A stretch of 64,000 nt of DNA from the NCBI GenBank assembly GCA_943787985.1, contig CALSOO010000005.1, forward strand, positions 248,001 to 312,000, in the 5' to 3' direction. Below are positions 29,003 through 39,196 of the stretch, in pieces. The stretch comes from an uncultured Paracoccaceae bacterium. GTDB lineage: Bacteria; Pseudomonadota; Alphaproteobacteria; Rhodobacterales; Rhodobacteraceae. The position numbers were made by a program, and so were the translations under genes. Positions within the stretch are counted from its first letter, which is position 1, and each line of letters begins with the position of its first letter. The notes beneath the pieces are model-generated. The model was not told where the DNA came from, did no database searches, and saw only the letters and a list, made by a program, of their open reading frames with translations.

Positions 29003-30598
29003 ATGGCCCCCAAAGTACTTATCTCCGACAAACTTTCCGAAGCAGCTGTTCAGATCTTCAAAGATCGCGGCATTGACGTCGATTTCCAGCCGGATCTGGG
29101 CAAGGACAAAGAAAAACTGGCAGCAGTGATCGGCCAATACGATGGCCTGGCCATCCGTTCCGCGACCAAGGCGACAGAAAAGATCATCGCGGCAGCAGAT
29201 AACCTCAAGGTCATCGGTCGCGCAGGGATCGGAACAGACAACATCGACAAAGAAGCTGCGTCCAAAAAGGGCATCATCGTGATGAACACGCCCTTCGGCA
29301 ATATGATCACCACAGCTGAACACGCCATTGCGATGATGTTTGCCGTGGCACGTCAAATTCCTGCGGCCAGCGAATCTACACATGCGGGCAAGTGGGAAAA
29401 ATCCAAGTTCATGGGTGTTGAGCTGACGGGTAAAACGCTGGGTGTCATCGGGGCTGGCAATATTGGGGGCATCGTGTGTGACCGCGCGCGCGGCCTCAAG
29501 ATGAAAGTCATGGCCTATGATCCCTTCCTTGGCGAAGAAAAAGCGAAGAAAATGGGCGTTGAAAAGGTCGAACTGGATGATCTGCTCAAACGCGCGGACT
29601 TCATCACTTTGCACGTGCCCTTCACAGATCAAACGGCCAACATTCTAAGTCGTGAGAACATCGCCAAAACCAAAAAGGGCGTGCGGATCATCAACTGTGC
29701 GCGCGGTGGACTGGTGGATGAAGAGGCGCTGGCCGATGCTCTTAAATCCGGCCACGTGGCAGGTGCGGCATTTGACGTATTCGCTCAAGAACCGGCAAAC
29801 GAAAACCCGCTGTTCAACTTGCCTAACGTTGTCTGCACACCGCACTTGGGGGCTGCAACGACCGAAGCACAAGAAAACGTGGCCCTGCAAGTTGCCGATC
29901 AAATGGCGAACTATTTGCTGACCGGCGCCGTTGAAAACGCACTCAACATGCCATCCGTCACGGCCGAAGAGGCCAAAGTCATGGGCCCATGGGTCAAACT
30001 GGCTGGCAACCTTGGCTCCTTTATCGGTCAAATGACGGACGAACCCATCAAAGCGATCAACATCCTGTATGACGGGGTCGTGTCCGAAATGAACCTCGCA
30101 GCGCTGAACTGTGGCGTTGTCGCTGGCATCATGAAACGCGCAAACCCCGATGTGAACATGGTTTCTGCGCCTGTCATTGCCAAAGAGCGTGGCATTCAGG
30201 TTTCAACCACGAACCAGGATAAGTCGGGTGTTTTTGATGGATACATCAAAGTGACCGTGGTGACGGACAAGCGTGAACGCTCGGTTGCCGGCACCGTGTT
30301 TTCGGACGGCAAACCACGTTTCATTCAGATCAAAGGCATCAACATCGATGCGGAGATCGGTGAAAACATGCTGTACACCACGAATGAAGACGTTCCCGGC
30401 ATCATTGGTGTACTCGGAAACACGATGGGCAAAAACGGCGTCAACATCGCGAACTTTACCCTTGGGCGGAACGATGTGGGTGGTGAGGCCATCGCGCTAT
30501 TGTACATCGACCATCCGCTTGAACCGAAGGTTGTCGAAGCTTTGGAAACAACAGGCATGTTCACGCAAGTCAAACGGCTTGCTTTCGACGTGGCGTAA
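29003..30598 (+). CDS. serA: D-3-phosphoglycerate dehydrogenase
   Basis: 531 residues from the ATG at 29003-29005 (MAPKVLISDKLSEAAVQIF); an upstream in-frame ATG lies in the repeat. Long SerA form: NAD-binding domain with GVIGAGNIGGIV near 145, catalytic Arg in NCARGGLVDEEAL, His in CTPHLGAATTEAQ near 280, an intervening domain and a C-terminal ACT domain (TTNEDVPGIIGVLGNTMG) that binds serine in this class. First step of serine synthesis. A strong terminator follows. Confidence 0.96.
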   Translation: MAPKVLISDKLSEAAVQIFKDRGIDVDFQPDLGKDKEKLAAVIGQYDGLAIRSATKATEKIIAAADNLKVIGRAGIGTDNIDKEAASKKGIIVMNTPFGNMITTAEHAIAMMFAVARQIPAASESTHAGKWEKSKFMGVELTGKTLGVIGAGNIGGIVCDRARGLKMKVMAYDPFLGEEKAKKMGVEKVELDDLLKRADFITLHVPFTDQTANILSRENIAKTKKGVRIINCARGGLVDEEALADALKSGHVAGAAFDVFAQEPANENPLFNLPNVVCTPHLGAATTEAQENVALQVADQMANYLLTGAVENALNMPSVTAEEAKVMGPWVKLAGNLGSFIGQMTDEPIKAINILYDGVVSEMNLAALNCGVVAGIMKRANPDVNMVSAPVIAKERGIQVSTTNQDKSGVFDGYIKVTVVTDKRERSVAGTVFSDGKPRFIQIKGINIDAEIGENMLYTTNEDVPGIIGVLGNTMGKNGVNIANFTLGRNDVGGEAIALLYIDHPLEPKVVEALETTGMFTQVKRLAFDVA

Positions 30599-30624
30599 GC
30601 CAGAGAATCGGATAGACACCGCAC

Positions 30625-30654
30625 ACGCTGCCCCCAGCTGGGGCAGCGTTTTTT
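30625..30654 (+). terminator. Rho-independent terminator after serA
   Basis: ACGCTGCCCC (30625-30634), 5-base loop, GGGGCAGCGT (30640-30649), overlapped by T6 at 30649-30654. A ten-pair stem with a T-tract, 26 bp after the serA stop and 10 bp before the next start. Confidence 0.9.
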
Positions 30655-30664
30655 GTGAGGCCTT

Positions 30665-31399
30665 ATGAGTACCCCTATCTACGCCATTGGTGACATTCAC
30701 GGGCAGCTTGAACAGCTGCACCGCGTCCTTGAGTTGATTGAAACGGATGGCGGCGCGGACGCCAAAATTGTCTTCCTTGGTGACTACACAGATCGCGGCC
30801 CCAACAGTCGCGGTGTTATCGAGCTGCTGATGGATGGGCAGGCGACTGATCGCAATTGGGTTCTTCTCAAGGGCAATCATGACGACATGTTCTGGAAATT
30901 CATGCAAATCCCTCCGCAGCACGAACCGTTTTTGCCGGCAGAATTGCACTGGCTGCACCCGCGACTTGGCGGTGATACGACCCTCGCGTCTTACGGGGTG
31001 GATGCAAATGGAAAGCGCCGGATGACCCACATTCATGCCGAGGCTTTGGATGCTGTGCCGCAAGAGCATGTGGAATTCTTGAACAATTTGCGTATCAGTT
31101 TTGAAACGGATGACATCTTTTTTGCCCATGCCGGAATCATTCCCGAAGTTCCGTTGAACGCGCAAATCGAATTTGATCTGATGTGGGTCCGTCAGGAGTT
31201 TCACAACCACACAGCGCCGCACCCCAAGCTGATCGTGCATGGGCATACTCCTGTCGATCATGCGATGCACTATGGCAACCGCGTCAATCTGGACAGTGGG
31301 GCGGGCTACGGAAAGCCTCTCACGGCCGCCGTCTTTGAAGAAAAGGGCCACGTGTTTGCTTTGACCGACGCAGGGCGCGTTCCGCTTTTGCCAGTCTAG
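30665..31399 (+). CDS. PPP-family serine/threonine phosphatase-like metallophosphoesterase
   Basis: 244 residues. All calcineurin-like motifs are present: GDIHG (9-13), GDYTDRGPNS (near 38), GNHDD (near 71) and HGHTPVDHA (near 190). The layout fits the bacterial PPP (PrpA/ApaH-like) group using two metal ions. Targets may be phosphoproteins or nucleotides; not resolvable here. The ATG is 10 bp beyond the serA terminator, so the terminator stem likely sits close to or overlaps its promoter. Confidence 0.88.
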   Translation: MSTPIYAIGDIHGQLEQLHRVLELIETDGGADAKIVFLGDYTDRGPNSRGVIELLMDGQATDRNWVLLKGNHDDMFWKFMQIPPQHEPFLPAELHWLHPRLGGDTTLASYGVDANGKRRMTHIHAEALDAVPQEHVEFLNNLRISFETDDIFFAHAGIIPEVPLNAQIEFDLMWVRQEFHNHTAPHPKLIVHGHTPVDHAMHYGNRVNLDSGAGYGKPLTAAVFEEKGHVFALTDAGRVPLLPV

Positions 31400-31495
31400 A
31401 GGGCCCTTGGTCCGGGGCTTTTCAGATGTGACCAAACGTTTTGACTGACAAGCGGAGCCCAGCCCCCTAAATCAGTTCCAAACGGAGGAAACATC

Positions 31496-32674
31496 ATGAC
31501 AGACATCGTAATTCTGGACGGCGCACGTACGGCCATTGGCACTTTTGGCGGATCTTTGGCACAAACCACGCCGATTGATCTGGGCACCATTGCCGCCAAA
31601 GCAGCTATGGAGCGATCGGGTGTTGAGGGCGCTCAAATTGGCCATGTCGCGTTTGGCCATGTTATCAATACAGAACCACGCGATATGTACCTGAGCCGTG
31701 TTGCCGCCATGCAGGCCGGCGTTCCCGACGTTGTGCCTGCGATGAATGTGAACCGGTTGTGCGGCTCTGGCGTGCAAGCGATTGTCTCTGTGATCCAGTC
31801 TTTGATGTTGGGCGATGCCGCATTTGGTTTGGCGGGCGGGGCCGAGAACATGTCGCGCAGTCCGTTTATCAATTCATCGCAACGCTGGGGTGCCAAGATG
31901 GGCGATATCCGCACCCAAGACATGATGTTGGGCGCGTTGAATTGCCCGTTCGGGACTGGCCACATGGGCGTCACGGCTGAAAATGTTGCGGCAGAACATG
32001 ATGTGACACGAGCTGATCAGGACGCTTTTGCGATGCAAAGTCAGGAACGTGCGGCAGCCGCTATCGCAGCGGGTCATTTTGCCAGCCAGATCACCCCTGT
32101 CGAGGTGAAGGTGAAGCGCGACAAGGTGCCGTTCGTGGTCGACGAACATCCCAAGGCCACCAGCCTTGAGGCTTTGGGCGGATTGCGCGCTGTGTTCCAA
32201 AAAGACGGTTCCGTCACCGCAGGCAATGCTTCGGGTATCAACGACGGCGGCGCGGCTGTTGTTTTGGCAACAGCAGACGCTGCTGAAAAGGCAGGACTAA
32301 AGCCGAAAGCGCGCATTCTGGGATATGCTCATGCAGGTGTGCGACCTGAAGTGATGGGGATCGGGCCGGTCCCTGCCGTTCAGAATTTGCTGGCCAAAAC
32401 GGGTTTGAGCGTCACCGATTTCGATGTGATTGAAAGCAATGAAGCCTTTGCCTCCCAGGCATTGGCCGTCTCCAAGGAATTGGGGTTAGATCCGGCACGC
32501 GTCAATCCGAATGGTGGGGCAATTGCACTGGGTCATCCTGTGGGCGCGACGGGTGCGATCATCACGGTCAAAGCCTTGTACGAGCTTGAGCGGATTGGCG
32601 GATCCAAAGCATTGATCACAATGTGCATCGGTGGCGGTCAGGGGATTGCGCTGGCGATTGAACGTATAGCTTGA
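31496..32674 (+). CDS. Acetyl-CoA acetyltransferase (thiolase II)
   Basis: 392 residues, tetrameric biosynthetic thiolase size. Cys89 in NRLCGSG is the acylated nucleophile; NGGAIALGHPVGATG near 340-355 holds the catalytic His; CIGGGQG near 378 holds the proton-donating Cys. Condenses two acetyl-CoA to acetoacetyl-CoA, or the reverse, for polyhydroxybutyrate or degradation. The usual partner phaB is not adjacent. Good ribosome site GGAGGA seven bases before the ATG. It is the last core gene before the mobile region. Confidence 0.92.
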   Translation: MTDIVILDGARTAIGTFGGSLAQTTPIDLGTIAAKAAMERSGVEGAQIGHVAFGHVINTEPRDMYLSRVAAMQAGVPDVVPAMNVNRLCGSGVQAIVSVIQSLMLGDAAFGLAGGAENMSRSPFINSSQRWGAKMGDIRTQDMMLGALNCPFGTGHMGVTAENVAAEHDVTRADQDAFAMQSQERAAAAIAAGHFASQITPVEVKVKRDKVPFVVDEHPKATSLEALGGLRAVFQKDGSVTAGNASGINDGGAAVVLATADAAEKAGLKPKARILGYAHAGVRPEVMGIGPVPAVQNLLAKTGLSVTDFDVIESNEAFASQALAVSKELGLDPARVNPNGGAIALGHPVGATGAIITVKALYELERIGGSKALITMCIGGGQGIALAIERIA

Positions 32675-32804
32675 GGAGGGGCTGGGGGCTCTTGGGGGGG
32701 AAGGAATTAATTTTGACTGACGGCTAGAAGTAAAATTGGACTTTTGAAAATGGCGTTTGCCGCAAGTCCTTTGTTTTATGGGTTTTCCTCAAATGCCTGG
32801 GCAC

Positions 32805-33902
32805 ATTCCATTTTGGATTGCATCACTAGATAAATTTCTGATGCAGATCAGGAGGATGTGATGAGACAACCCTACCGCAAATTGAACCTGGATGAACGCA
32901 GAATCTTAGCGCAGATGCTTCAGGCGAAGGCCACGAAGACCCAGATCGCGAAAACGCTTAGGCGGGATCGCTCTACGATCCACCGCGAGATCAAGCGCAA
33001 CTGGTGGCACGATTAAGACGTTCCACAGGCTATTGGCATGTGACAGCGCAGACGCTGGCGGATCGGCGTTCCATGAAGCGCCGCAAGCTGGAGCAGCACG
33101 AGGATCTGCGCCGCGAAGTGATAGCCAAGCTGAAGACTGGGTGGTCACCAGAACAAATTGCCGGTCGGCTTAGAATCGAACCGCGTGCGCGGCACCGGAT
33201 TTGCCACGAGACAATCTATCAGTACGTCTACTCTGAAAGTGGTCAGTCTCAGGAACTTGGTCGGAATTTTCCCAAACGTCAGAGAAAGCGCAAACCACGC
33301 TACGCCCGCAAGGCCCGTGATCGTGTGTTCCCCTTAGAAACAAGCATCCACAACCGTCCAGACGAAATCAACGACCGTAGCCAGTTTGGCAACTGGGAGG
33401 GCGATTTGATGATATTCGAACGGGCGCAGGGCAACGCCAACGTCGCAACGCTGATCGAGCGAAAGACCCGGTACACCCTGCGGCTGCGGAACAATGACCG
33501 CAAATCACGCCCCCTCATGAACAAGCTGATCAACGAGATGTCACCCCTGCCCGCTGAGGCCCGTCGCAGCATCACCTTTGATCGCGGCTTTGAGTTCACG
33601 TCCTGGCGCGAGTTGAAGACCGGGATGGGCACCAAATCATGGTTCTGCGATCCGCAGGCACCGTGGCAAAAGGGATCGGTTGAGAACATGAACAAGCGGG
33701 TGCGCCGGTACCTGCCTCGGGACACTGCTCTGCTGTCGTTCCCAAATCGATATATTGGGTCGATTTGCGAGCGCCTGAACGCCACACCGCGTAAATGTCT
33801 GGGCTACAAGACCCCAGCTGAGGCTTTCCGAGATGAACTGATGAAACTGGAGCGGAGATGAAGTACCCTATCCACTCAAACCGATGCAATCAGAATGGAA
33901 CT
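32805..33902 (+). mobile_element. IS30-family insertion sequence with damaged transposase
   Basis: 1098 bp. Left end ATTCCATTTTGGATTGCATC (32805-32824) and the reverse complement of the right end, AGTTCCATTCTGATTGCATC (33883-33902), align with one gap and one substitution in the outer half and identical inner nine bases. The flanks carry CAC at 32802-32804 and 33903-33905, a 3-bp duplication as expected for IS30. The transposase frame is broken, so this copy cannot move on its own. Confidence 0.8.
32861..33861 (+). pseudogene. IS30-family transposase, interrupted by a stop and frameshift
   Basis: An ATG at 32861 opens MRQPYRKLNLDERRILAQML, with the IS30 helix-turn-helix continuing to RSTIHREIKRNWWHD, then TAA at about 33014. 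The rest of the protein continues in the -1 frame from about 33004 (GYWHVTAQTLADRR onwards) for 285 residues with the DDE core: FGNWEGDLM (first Asp), TFDRGFEF (second Asp) and WQKGSVENMNKRVRRYLP (Glu). Intact relatives run through this junction in one frame, so a small deletion plus a stop is the simplest reading. No A-rich slippery heptamer is seen. Confidence 0.8.
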
Positions 33903-33905
33903 CAC

Positions 33906-34678
33906 AGGAAAGCGGCCATTGGCGCAAGCGCAGCGAATTTGCGCTTCGTACACAGAACCGAACTTGATGGAACCGATAGCGGATGTCCGCAACAGCCGAT
34001 GAAGACGAAGGTGTTAGCGTTACATTCTCCACCATTCGATAGCGAAAGTTATCAAATCCTACAGTTACGCAACTTTTAAATTTTATCCGAATCAGGTCTC
34101 AACAAAGGAATTCTTAAGGAGGGGGGCAGCTAATCACCCTCAGTCTACTGATACGTGAGATTTCGAAGGACTTTGACCGCTTACGTTTGAGCGAGAAGCT
34201 GAACGCGGACCTCGAGCAGATGCGCAGCGATAACGCCGCCTTGATGGAAGCTCAGTTGCAGAGCTTCAGGGTCGAATTGAAGACCATTGCCGAAAGCGGG
34301 CTGGCTATAATCAAAACCGATACCGAAACGTATCTGTTGCGCATGAGGAAGCATCTGATGCGGCGGAGCGCGAACACCGAGAAGACGACCTCAATTACCT
34401 GAACGTCTTTGGCTCGCTTGCATGACGGAAACTGGAAAATTGACGGACTGGGAGTGAGCGCCTTGGGGGAGCTTATCTGTTGGGCTCTTCCCGATCGATT
34501 TCCGCCAAGAAATGGGCGAGCTTCCAAGTCTTTAAGGTCGCTAGGTTTTGAAGCGAGAGTCATGTTGGGGACCTCTGTTAGACCCCCAGACCCGCTTCAA
34601 GCGTGTTCTGGCCTTTACATAAGCCTTCATTAGCCCCCGAACATTGCCACCCGACACGGGTGCCAAAACACAGATATT
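33906..34678. other. Relic-rich gap between IS30 and the TRAP locus
   Basis: About 770 bp. A short frame at about 34137-34402, with AAGGAGGGGGG upstream but no ATG, reads as a charged coiled-coil (KDFDRLRLSEKLNADLEQMR, then MEAQLQSFRVELKTIAESGL) and ends at 34402. It resembles the helical part of a plasmid or phage accessory protein but I cannot name it. The remainder holds no credible gene. Confidence 0.4.
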
Positions 34679-35206
34679 CTAGTCAAGCTGTGCCGCAGAA
34701 TTGTCAGTCACGTCATCTCCGGCCCATCTGGCAAAGAGATGAATTAATATGACGATCATTGACAATGGGACCGCCACGGAAATCCAAACCATTGGTATGC
34801 CGAGCGTATCGGCGGTCAGGCCTGACTGGCGTGCAAGATACCCTTTTGCGAAACCGCCTTTCAGGCCGATGAAGCAAAAGTAGATGACCGGCAGTATAAA
34901 GGTCAGAATGGCAGCGCTTTGAACCGCTTTTGCGAAGAACGCTAACGCATGGGGCGGTTCCGGAAATACACTTTGCATCAGCACCGCATCCGATTGTGTC
35001 TTGAATGACAGCGTAGCCCCCAGCAGCCCGGTCCAAACCATCGCGTAGCGGGCAACATCTTCGGTCCAGACGGGAGGCGAAGAGAAAACATAGCGTACGA
35101 TAATCTGCACGACGACCGTCAGGAACATCACGCAGACTGCAAAAACCGCGACACGACGCATCGCGAGGTGCAAGCTGTCACTGGTTCTGATGATGGCGTG
35201 GCGCAT
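34679..35206 (-). CDS. TRAP transporter small permease (DctQ type)
   Basis: 175 residues with four hydrophobic helices, the DctQ layout. The second helix region carries PPVWTEDVARYAMVWTGLLGATLSF, close to the family WxEExxR-like signature. Forms the membrane complex with the large permease. Last gene of the amidase-DctM-DctP-DctQ series on this strand, 59 bp after DctP. Confidence 0.85.
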   Translation of the reverse strand: MRHAIIRTSDSLHLAMRRVAVFAVCVMFLTVVVQIIVRYVFSSPPVWTEDVARYAMVWTGLLGATLSFKTQSDAVLMQSVFPEPPHALAFFAKAVQSAAILTFILPVIYFCFIGLKGGFAKGYLARQSGLTADTLGIPMVWISVAVPLSMIVILIHLFARWAGDDVTDNSAAQLD

Positions 35207-35265
35207 AATGCTCTCCGGTATCCGGTATGAGATGGCGGGCCGCGAAACGCAGCCCGCCGTTTGGT

Positions 35266-36240
35266 TTAGCGGTTCTCGTCAGAGAGCTTCTTCCACAGTG
35301 CGGTGTCCTCGGCTGTCATCAGGTCCGAATTGTAGACCGGCAAGGACGCTTCGCGGAAGACCGCGCGCTCTTCAGGTGTCAGGCGCTGAACGGTCACCCC
35401 TTTTTCCTCAAGGGCGGTCAGACCCTTCTCGGCAGCTTCCCCTAGCCACGCACGTGTGGCGGCATCTGCGGTCACAACAGCCGCATCAACGGTCGCACGG
35501 TCCGCATCGGACAGGCCGTCATACCATTGCTTTGACGCAATCACGGCGCGCATAGGCCAGATCACGTCCGCCGTGGCGAAGTTTCTGACAAAGTCGGTCT
35601 GACCGAACATCACCGGTACGAAAGGTGAGTTCAGGTAGCCGTCAATCACCCCCGTTTGCAGGCCCGCAGGCACTTCACCCCAAGGCACGATTGTACCGCT
35701 GGAGCCCCATGCCTCATACATCGCGATCTGTGCGTCATCCAAAGCGCGCATGCGCAGACTGGACATATCAGCAGGGGAGCGCACAGCTTGGGTTGTGGTG
35801 ATCACACCCGATGCTGGCCCAAGCGGTGCAAGGGCGAGCAGGACCGCGTCTTGCTTTGCAAGGTTCTCATTGACGCGGGTAAAGACATCACCAGCAGCCA
35901 AGGCCCGGTCCATATGCGAGATGTTGTCAAAGACATATGGCAAACGCACGCCGTAGATAAACGGGTCAACTTGGGCGACTGCGCGCACATCTGACATGGA
36001 AATTTCCAGCAGGCCCGTCGAAACCTGATCGAATTTTTCGGCTTCATTGCCAACCGAGCCACGCGGCATTTCGCGCGTTTCCATTCCGCCTGCATTCAAT
36101 GCCTCGGCAAAGGCAAAGGACCAGTTATAGGACCCCGATTGTACGAGGTCCGGTTTCCCGTCCAGTGCGATTTTGACCTCCGCAGAGACTGATGTGGACA
36201 TTGCAATCAATGCCGCCATTGTGAGTGCTTTAAGTTTCAT
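35266..36240 (-). CDS. TRAP transporter substrate-binding protein (DctP type)
   Basis: 324 residues with a Sec signal (MKLKALTMAALIAMSTSVSA, cleavage before EVKIA). DctP fold: PRGSVGNEAEKFDQVSTGLLEI near 58, MRALDDAQIAMYEAWGSSGTIVPWGEVPAGLQTGVIDG near 165-205 with the conserved Arg that binds the substrate carboxylate. It delivers a carboxylate-bearing ligand to the permease. The neighbouring amidase suggests the ligand is an amide or is made from one; inference. Confidence 0.9.
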   Translation of the reverse strand: MKLKALTMAALIAMSTSVSAEVKIALDGKPDLVQSGSYNWSFAFAEALNAGGMETREMPRGSVGNEAEKFDQVSTGLLEISMSDVRAVAQVDPFIYGVRLPYVFDNISHMDRALAAGDVFTRVNENLAKQDAVLLALAPLGPASGVITTTQAVRSPADMSSLRMRALDDAQIAMYEAWGSSGTIVPWGEVPAGLQTGVIDGYLNSPFVPVMFGQTDFVRNFATADVIWPMRAVIASKQWYDGLSDADRATVDAAVVTADAATRAWLGEAAEKGLTALEEKGVTVQRLTPEERAVFREASLPVYNSDLMTAEDTALWKKLSDENR

Positions 36241-36264
36241 TGGTCGTCCTCCCTTTAGTATTGG

Positions 36265-37548
36265 TTAGTTCACAGAAAATCCGAACAGGCGCGGCAGTGT
36301 GAGCGTCAGTGCGGGCCAATAGACCAGCGCTAGCAACAGCAACACCTGAACGAAAACAAAAGGCAGCACAGCATAGGCGAGCCGCCAATAGTTGAGATTT
36401 GTGAGCGCAGATACCACAACAAGGCATTTGCCCAGCGGCGGCGTGATCAGTCCCACACACAGATTGAAACACAGCACGATGCCAAGGTGGATCGGGCTGA
36501 TGCCCTGCTCCAACGCTTGGGGCGCAAAGAGCGGGATTAGCAGGGTCAGGGCCACGGGTGTATCCATGAACATGCCTGCAATCAGAAAGATGCCCACAAG
36601 GAAAAACAGGTATTTTGTACCAGTTAGCCCAAAGGAATCGACCCAATTGGCCAGCGCGCTGGACCAGCCCAGCTGGCCCGCCAGATACCCCAGAACCGAA
36701 ATCGCTGCGAGAATGATAAAGATCGTGCCGGTCATCTTGGCCGTGGCCTCAACCGCGTCAAAGATCATCTTCCAGTTCAAGCCTTTGTAGAATTGACCCG
36801 CCATAAGCGCGAAAAAGACTGCAATGGCCGACCCTTCCGTTGGCGTCGCCAACCCGAACACAAGTGAGCCAAGGATAACAACAGGCAGACACAGTGCCGG
36901 TGCCGCGTTCAGCAGGCTTGGCAAGAACCGCGGCAGATCATCAGAGGCGCCGCCGGGGTGTCCTTTGATATGTGCAATCACTGAATTTAGGATCATCAGG
37001 GCCGCCGCCAGCATTAGGCCGGGTATCACACCTGCAATGAACAGCGCTGCGACGGATGCTCCGGTCAGGCCGCCATAGATGATCATGATGATCGACGGCG
37101 GGATAATCGGCCCGATCATCGAGGATGCGGCCGTTATGGCCCCCGCATAGTACGGGTCATATCCACGCTCCTTCATTTCCGGCACGAATGTGCGTGACAA
37201 GGCAGCGCTGTCGGCAATGGCAGAGCCCGAGATGCCAGCAAAGAACACGCTTGTCAGGATATTCACATGCCCCAACCCACCGCGAAGCCGACCCACGATG
37301 GACATCGCAAAATCGATCAGGCTGCGCGTCACCCCCGCTCGGCTCATGATTTCGGCAGTGAGAATGAACAAAGGCATTGCCATGAAGGCAAAGACGTCAA
37401 GTTGGGCAAAAATACGTTGTGGCAGGATCGAGAGAAACTGTGTTTTGTCGACAGCCACAAAGGTCAGGACGGACACCGCCCCCATCAGATAGGCAAAGGC
37501 CGTGCCGCTGATCAGGAGCACGATAAAGATTATGGGAATCAACCACAT
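36265..37548 (-). CDS. TRAP transporter large permease (DctM type)
   Basis: 427 residues from the ATG at 37546-37548, one base after the amidase stop; ten further upstream codons lie in the amidase gene. About twelve hydrophobic helices with the DctM segments SGSAIADSAALSRTFVPEMKERGY and ASSMIGPIIPPSIIMIIYGGLTG. Couples uptake to a sodium gradient. The order DctM-DctP-DctQ is unusual; P-Q-M is more common. Confidence 0.92.
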   Translation of the reverse strand: MWLIPIIFIVLLISGTAFAYLMGAVSVLTFVAVDKTQFLSILPQRIFAQLDVFAFMAMPLFILTAEIMSRAGVTRSLIDFAMSIVGRLRGGLGHVNILTSVFFAGISGSAIADSAALSRTFVPEMKERGYDPYYAGAITAASSMIGPIIPPSIIMIIYGGLTGASVAALFIAGVIPGLMLAAALMILNSVIAHIKGHPGGASDDLPRFLPSLLNAAPALCLPVVILGSLVFGLATPTEGSAIAVFFALMAGQFYKGLNWKMIFDAVEATAKMTGTIFIILAAISVLGYLAGQLGWSSALANWVDSFGLTGTKYLFFLVGIFLIAGMFMDTPVALTLLIPLFAPQALEQGISPIHLGIVLCFNLCVGLITPPLGKCLVVVSALTNLNYWRLAYAVLPFVFVQVLLLLALVYWPALTLTLPRLFGFSVN

Positions 37549-37549
37549 G

Positions 37550-39079
37550 TCACACCGCCGTACGCACGAGGCGCCCATTGAAATCCGTCTCTGCTACAAG
37601 ATCGGGGGGATGCGTTACGATAGACTGCAGATCCACCTTGGAGGGGGCAAGAGTGTCCATGTTGGCAATGGGGCGGGCTGTTTCGGCGGAGCGGTTGAAC
37701 AGGAGCTCAAGCGCCTTTGCGGCCGCCAGCAATCCGTCATCGCCGCGCGCAGGCCCCAAAATCTGAAGACCAAAGGGCATGCCGGCGGCATCGCGTCCAC
37801 AAGGCAGCGTGATCGAAGGCCCGCCCGCCAGCGATCCACGATAACACAACGCCAGCCAACGGTAGTAGATATCCATCAACTGACCATCAATTTCATGGGC
37901 GTGAGACTGGGTCCAGGGATACGGCGACACTGGTGAAGTTGGCAGGACAATCACATCAAAACCAGTCATCAGCTTGTTGAACTTTCGCAGAATTCGGGTC
38001 TGTTCGGCATGCGCCCAGCCCCTGTCAGCCAGGGACATGGCCTGCCCCAATGCAACGTTGTCTTTGATGTGATCGCCAAAACTGTCCGGGTTTTCCTGAA
38101 TCGCTTCGCCAAATGCGACGCCAAAACTTTCAGCGCGAAGAATATCGAAACAGCGGTCCATATCCCCCAGATCGAGGTCTGCCGCGCGACATTCTTGAAC
38201 GTGAGGTCGCAGAATATCCAGACGGTCGCGGAAGGTCTCGCGAATGCCCTGATCTACAGGTGCACCACCAAAGTCTTCGCTGAAGCCAACCCGCAGGTCC
38301 TTCAAGTCAATGGATGGCAGCTCTGCGAAACGGCCAGAGACAGAGGGAGCAGAAAGCGGGTCGTCAGGGTCATAGCCCTGACATACGTCCAGCATAAGCG
38401 TCAGGTCATCAACAGTGCGCGCCATTGGCCCAAGCACGGAAATGCCCGACCAGCCCAGAGGCCGGTTGGGGTGTGCGATCACATCGACTGAGGGACGATA
38501 CCCGACGACACCGCAAAGTGCTGCGGGCATCCGAAGGGATCCGCCTGTGTCAGAACCGGTGCACAGTGGCAGAAGATTCGCCGCCAGCGCCGCAGCGGAG
38601 CCACCAGATGATCCACCTGCAATCAGATTGGCATCAAACGGATTGCCCGTCGCACCCCAAACCGGATTGCGGCTGTTTCCTCCGGCGCCCATTTCAGGAA
38701 CATTTGTCTTGGCAAGTATGATTGCTCCGGCCGCGCGCAAACGACCAACCATTGGCAAATCCTCGTCGGGTACATAACCACGCGCCCGGATGCTGCCATG
38801 CGTTGTCTGCAGGCCTTTGGTGTTCTGTAAGTCTTTGACGCCAATCGGTAATCCATCAAGGGTTCCCATCGGACATCCGGCCTCCCAGCGAATCGTCGCG
38901 GCGGCAGCACACGCTATGGCACTTTCGATATCCGTAGCATTCAAAGCGTTAATCTTGGAATTGAAGCGGGCGATGTGTTCAAGACAGGCCGCCAAATACT
39001 CACTAGGTGTCAAAGTTCGGGCCTTAAAGGCTGCAAGGACTTCACAAGCCGATAGTCCGGCCAGAGCCAACCCGCTCAA
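37550..39079 (-). CDS. Amidase (amidase signature family)
   Basis: 509 residues from a TTG at 39077-39079, the first start after an in-frame TAG two codons upstream. Amidase-signature catalytic set: Lys in GLPIGVKDLQ near 82, the Gly/Ser-rich stretch AGGSSGGSAAALAANLLPL with cis-Ser, and nucleophile Ser in GSDTGGSLRMPA near 180. Hydrolyses a carboxylic amide to acid and ammonia; substrate unknown. Translationally adjacent to DctM, so uptake and cleavage are probably linked. An 11-bp palindrome GTGAATTTCAC at 39176-39186 lies about 100 bp upstream and may be the LysR-type site. Confidence 0.9.
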   Translation of the reverse strand: MSGLALAGLSACEVLAAFKARTLTPSEYLAACLEHIARFNSKINALNATDIESAIACAAAATIRWEAGCPMGTLDGLPIGVKDLQNTKGLQTTHGSIRARGYVPDEDLPMVGRLRAAGAIILAKTNVPEMGAGGNSRNPVWGATGNPFDANLIAGGSSGGSAAALAANLLPLCTGSDTGGSLRMPAALCGVVGYRPSVDVIAHPNRPLGWSGISVLGPMARTVDDLTLMLDVCQGYDPDDPLSAPSVSGRFAELPSIDLKDLRVGFSEDFGGAPVDQGIRETFRDRLDILRPHVQECRAADLDLGDMDRCFDILRAESFGVAFGEAIQENPDSFGDHIKDNVALGQAMSLADRGWAHAEQTRILRKFNKLMTGFDVIVLPTSPVSPYPWTQSHAHEIDGQLMDIYYRWLALCYRGSLAGGPSITLPCGRDAAGMPFGLQILGPARGDDGLLAAAKALELLFNRSAETARPIANMDTLAPSKVDLQSIVTHPPDLVAETDFNGRLVRTAV

Positions 39080-39196
39080 AGGGTCCTACCAACAATCATC
39101 ATTATCCGAACAAACACCCAAGTCCTCCCAAACTACGTGTTTGGTTAAGGTAATGAATGATTCTTGTAAAAAATAGTGAATTTCACGCCAATTATA

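Noticed and set aside
30497..31435. 312-residue minus-strand ORF
   Set aside because: Antisense to the serA end and the PPP phosphatase; it also crosses the serA terminator.
32990..33020. Programmed -1 frameshift in the IS30 transposase
   Set aside because: No slippery heptamer or downstream structure seen, and a stop codon plus missing bases fit decay better.
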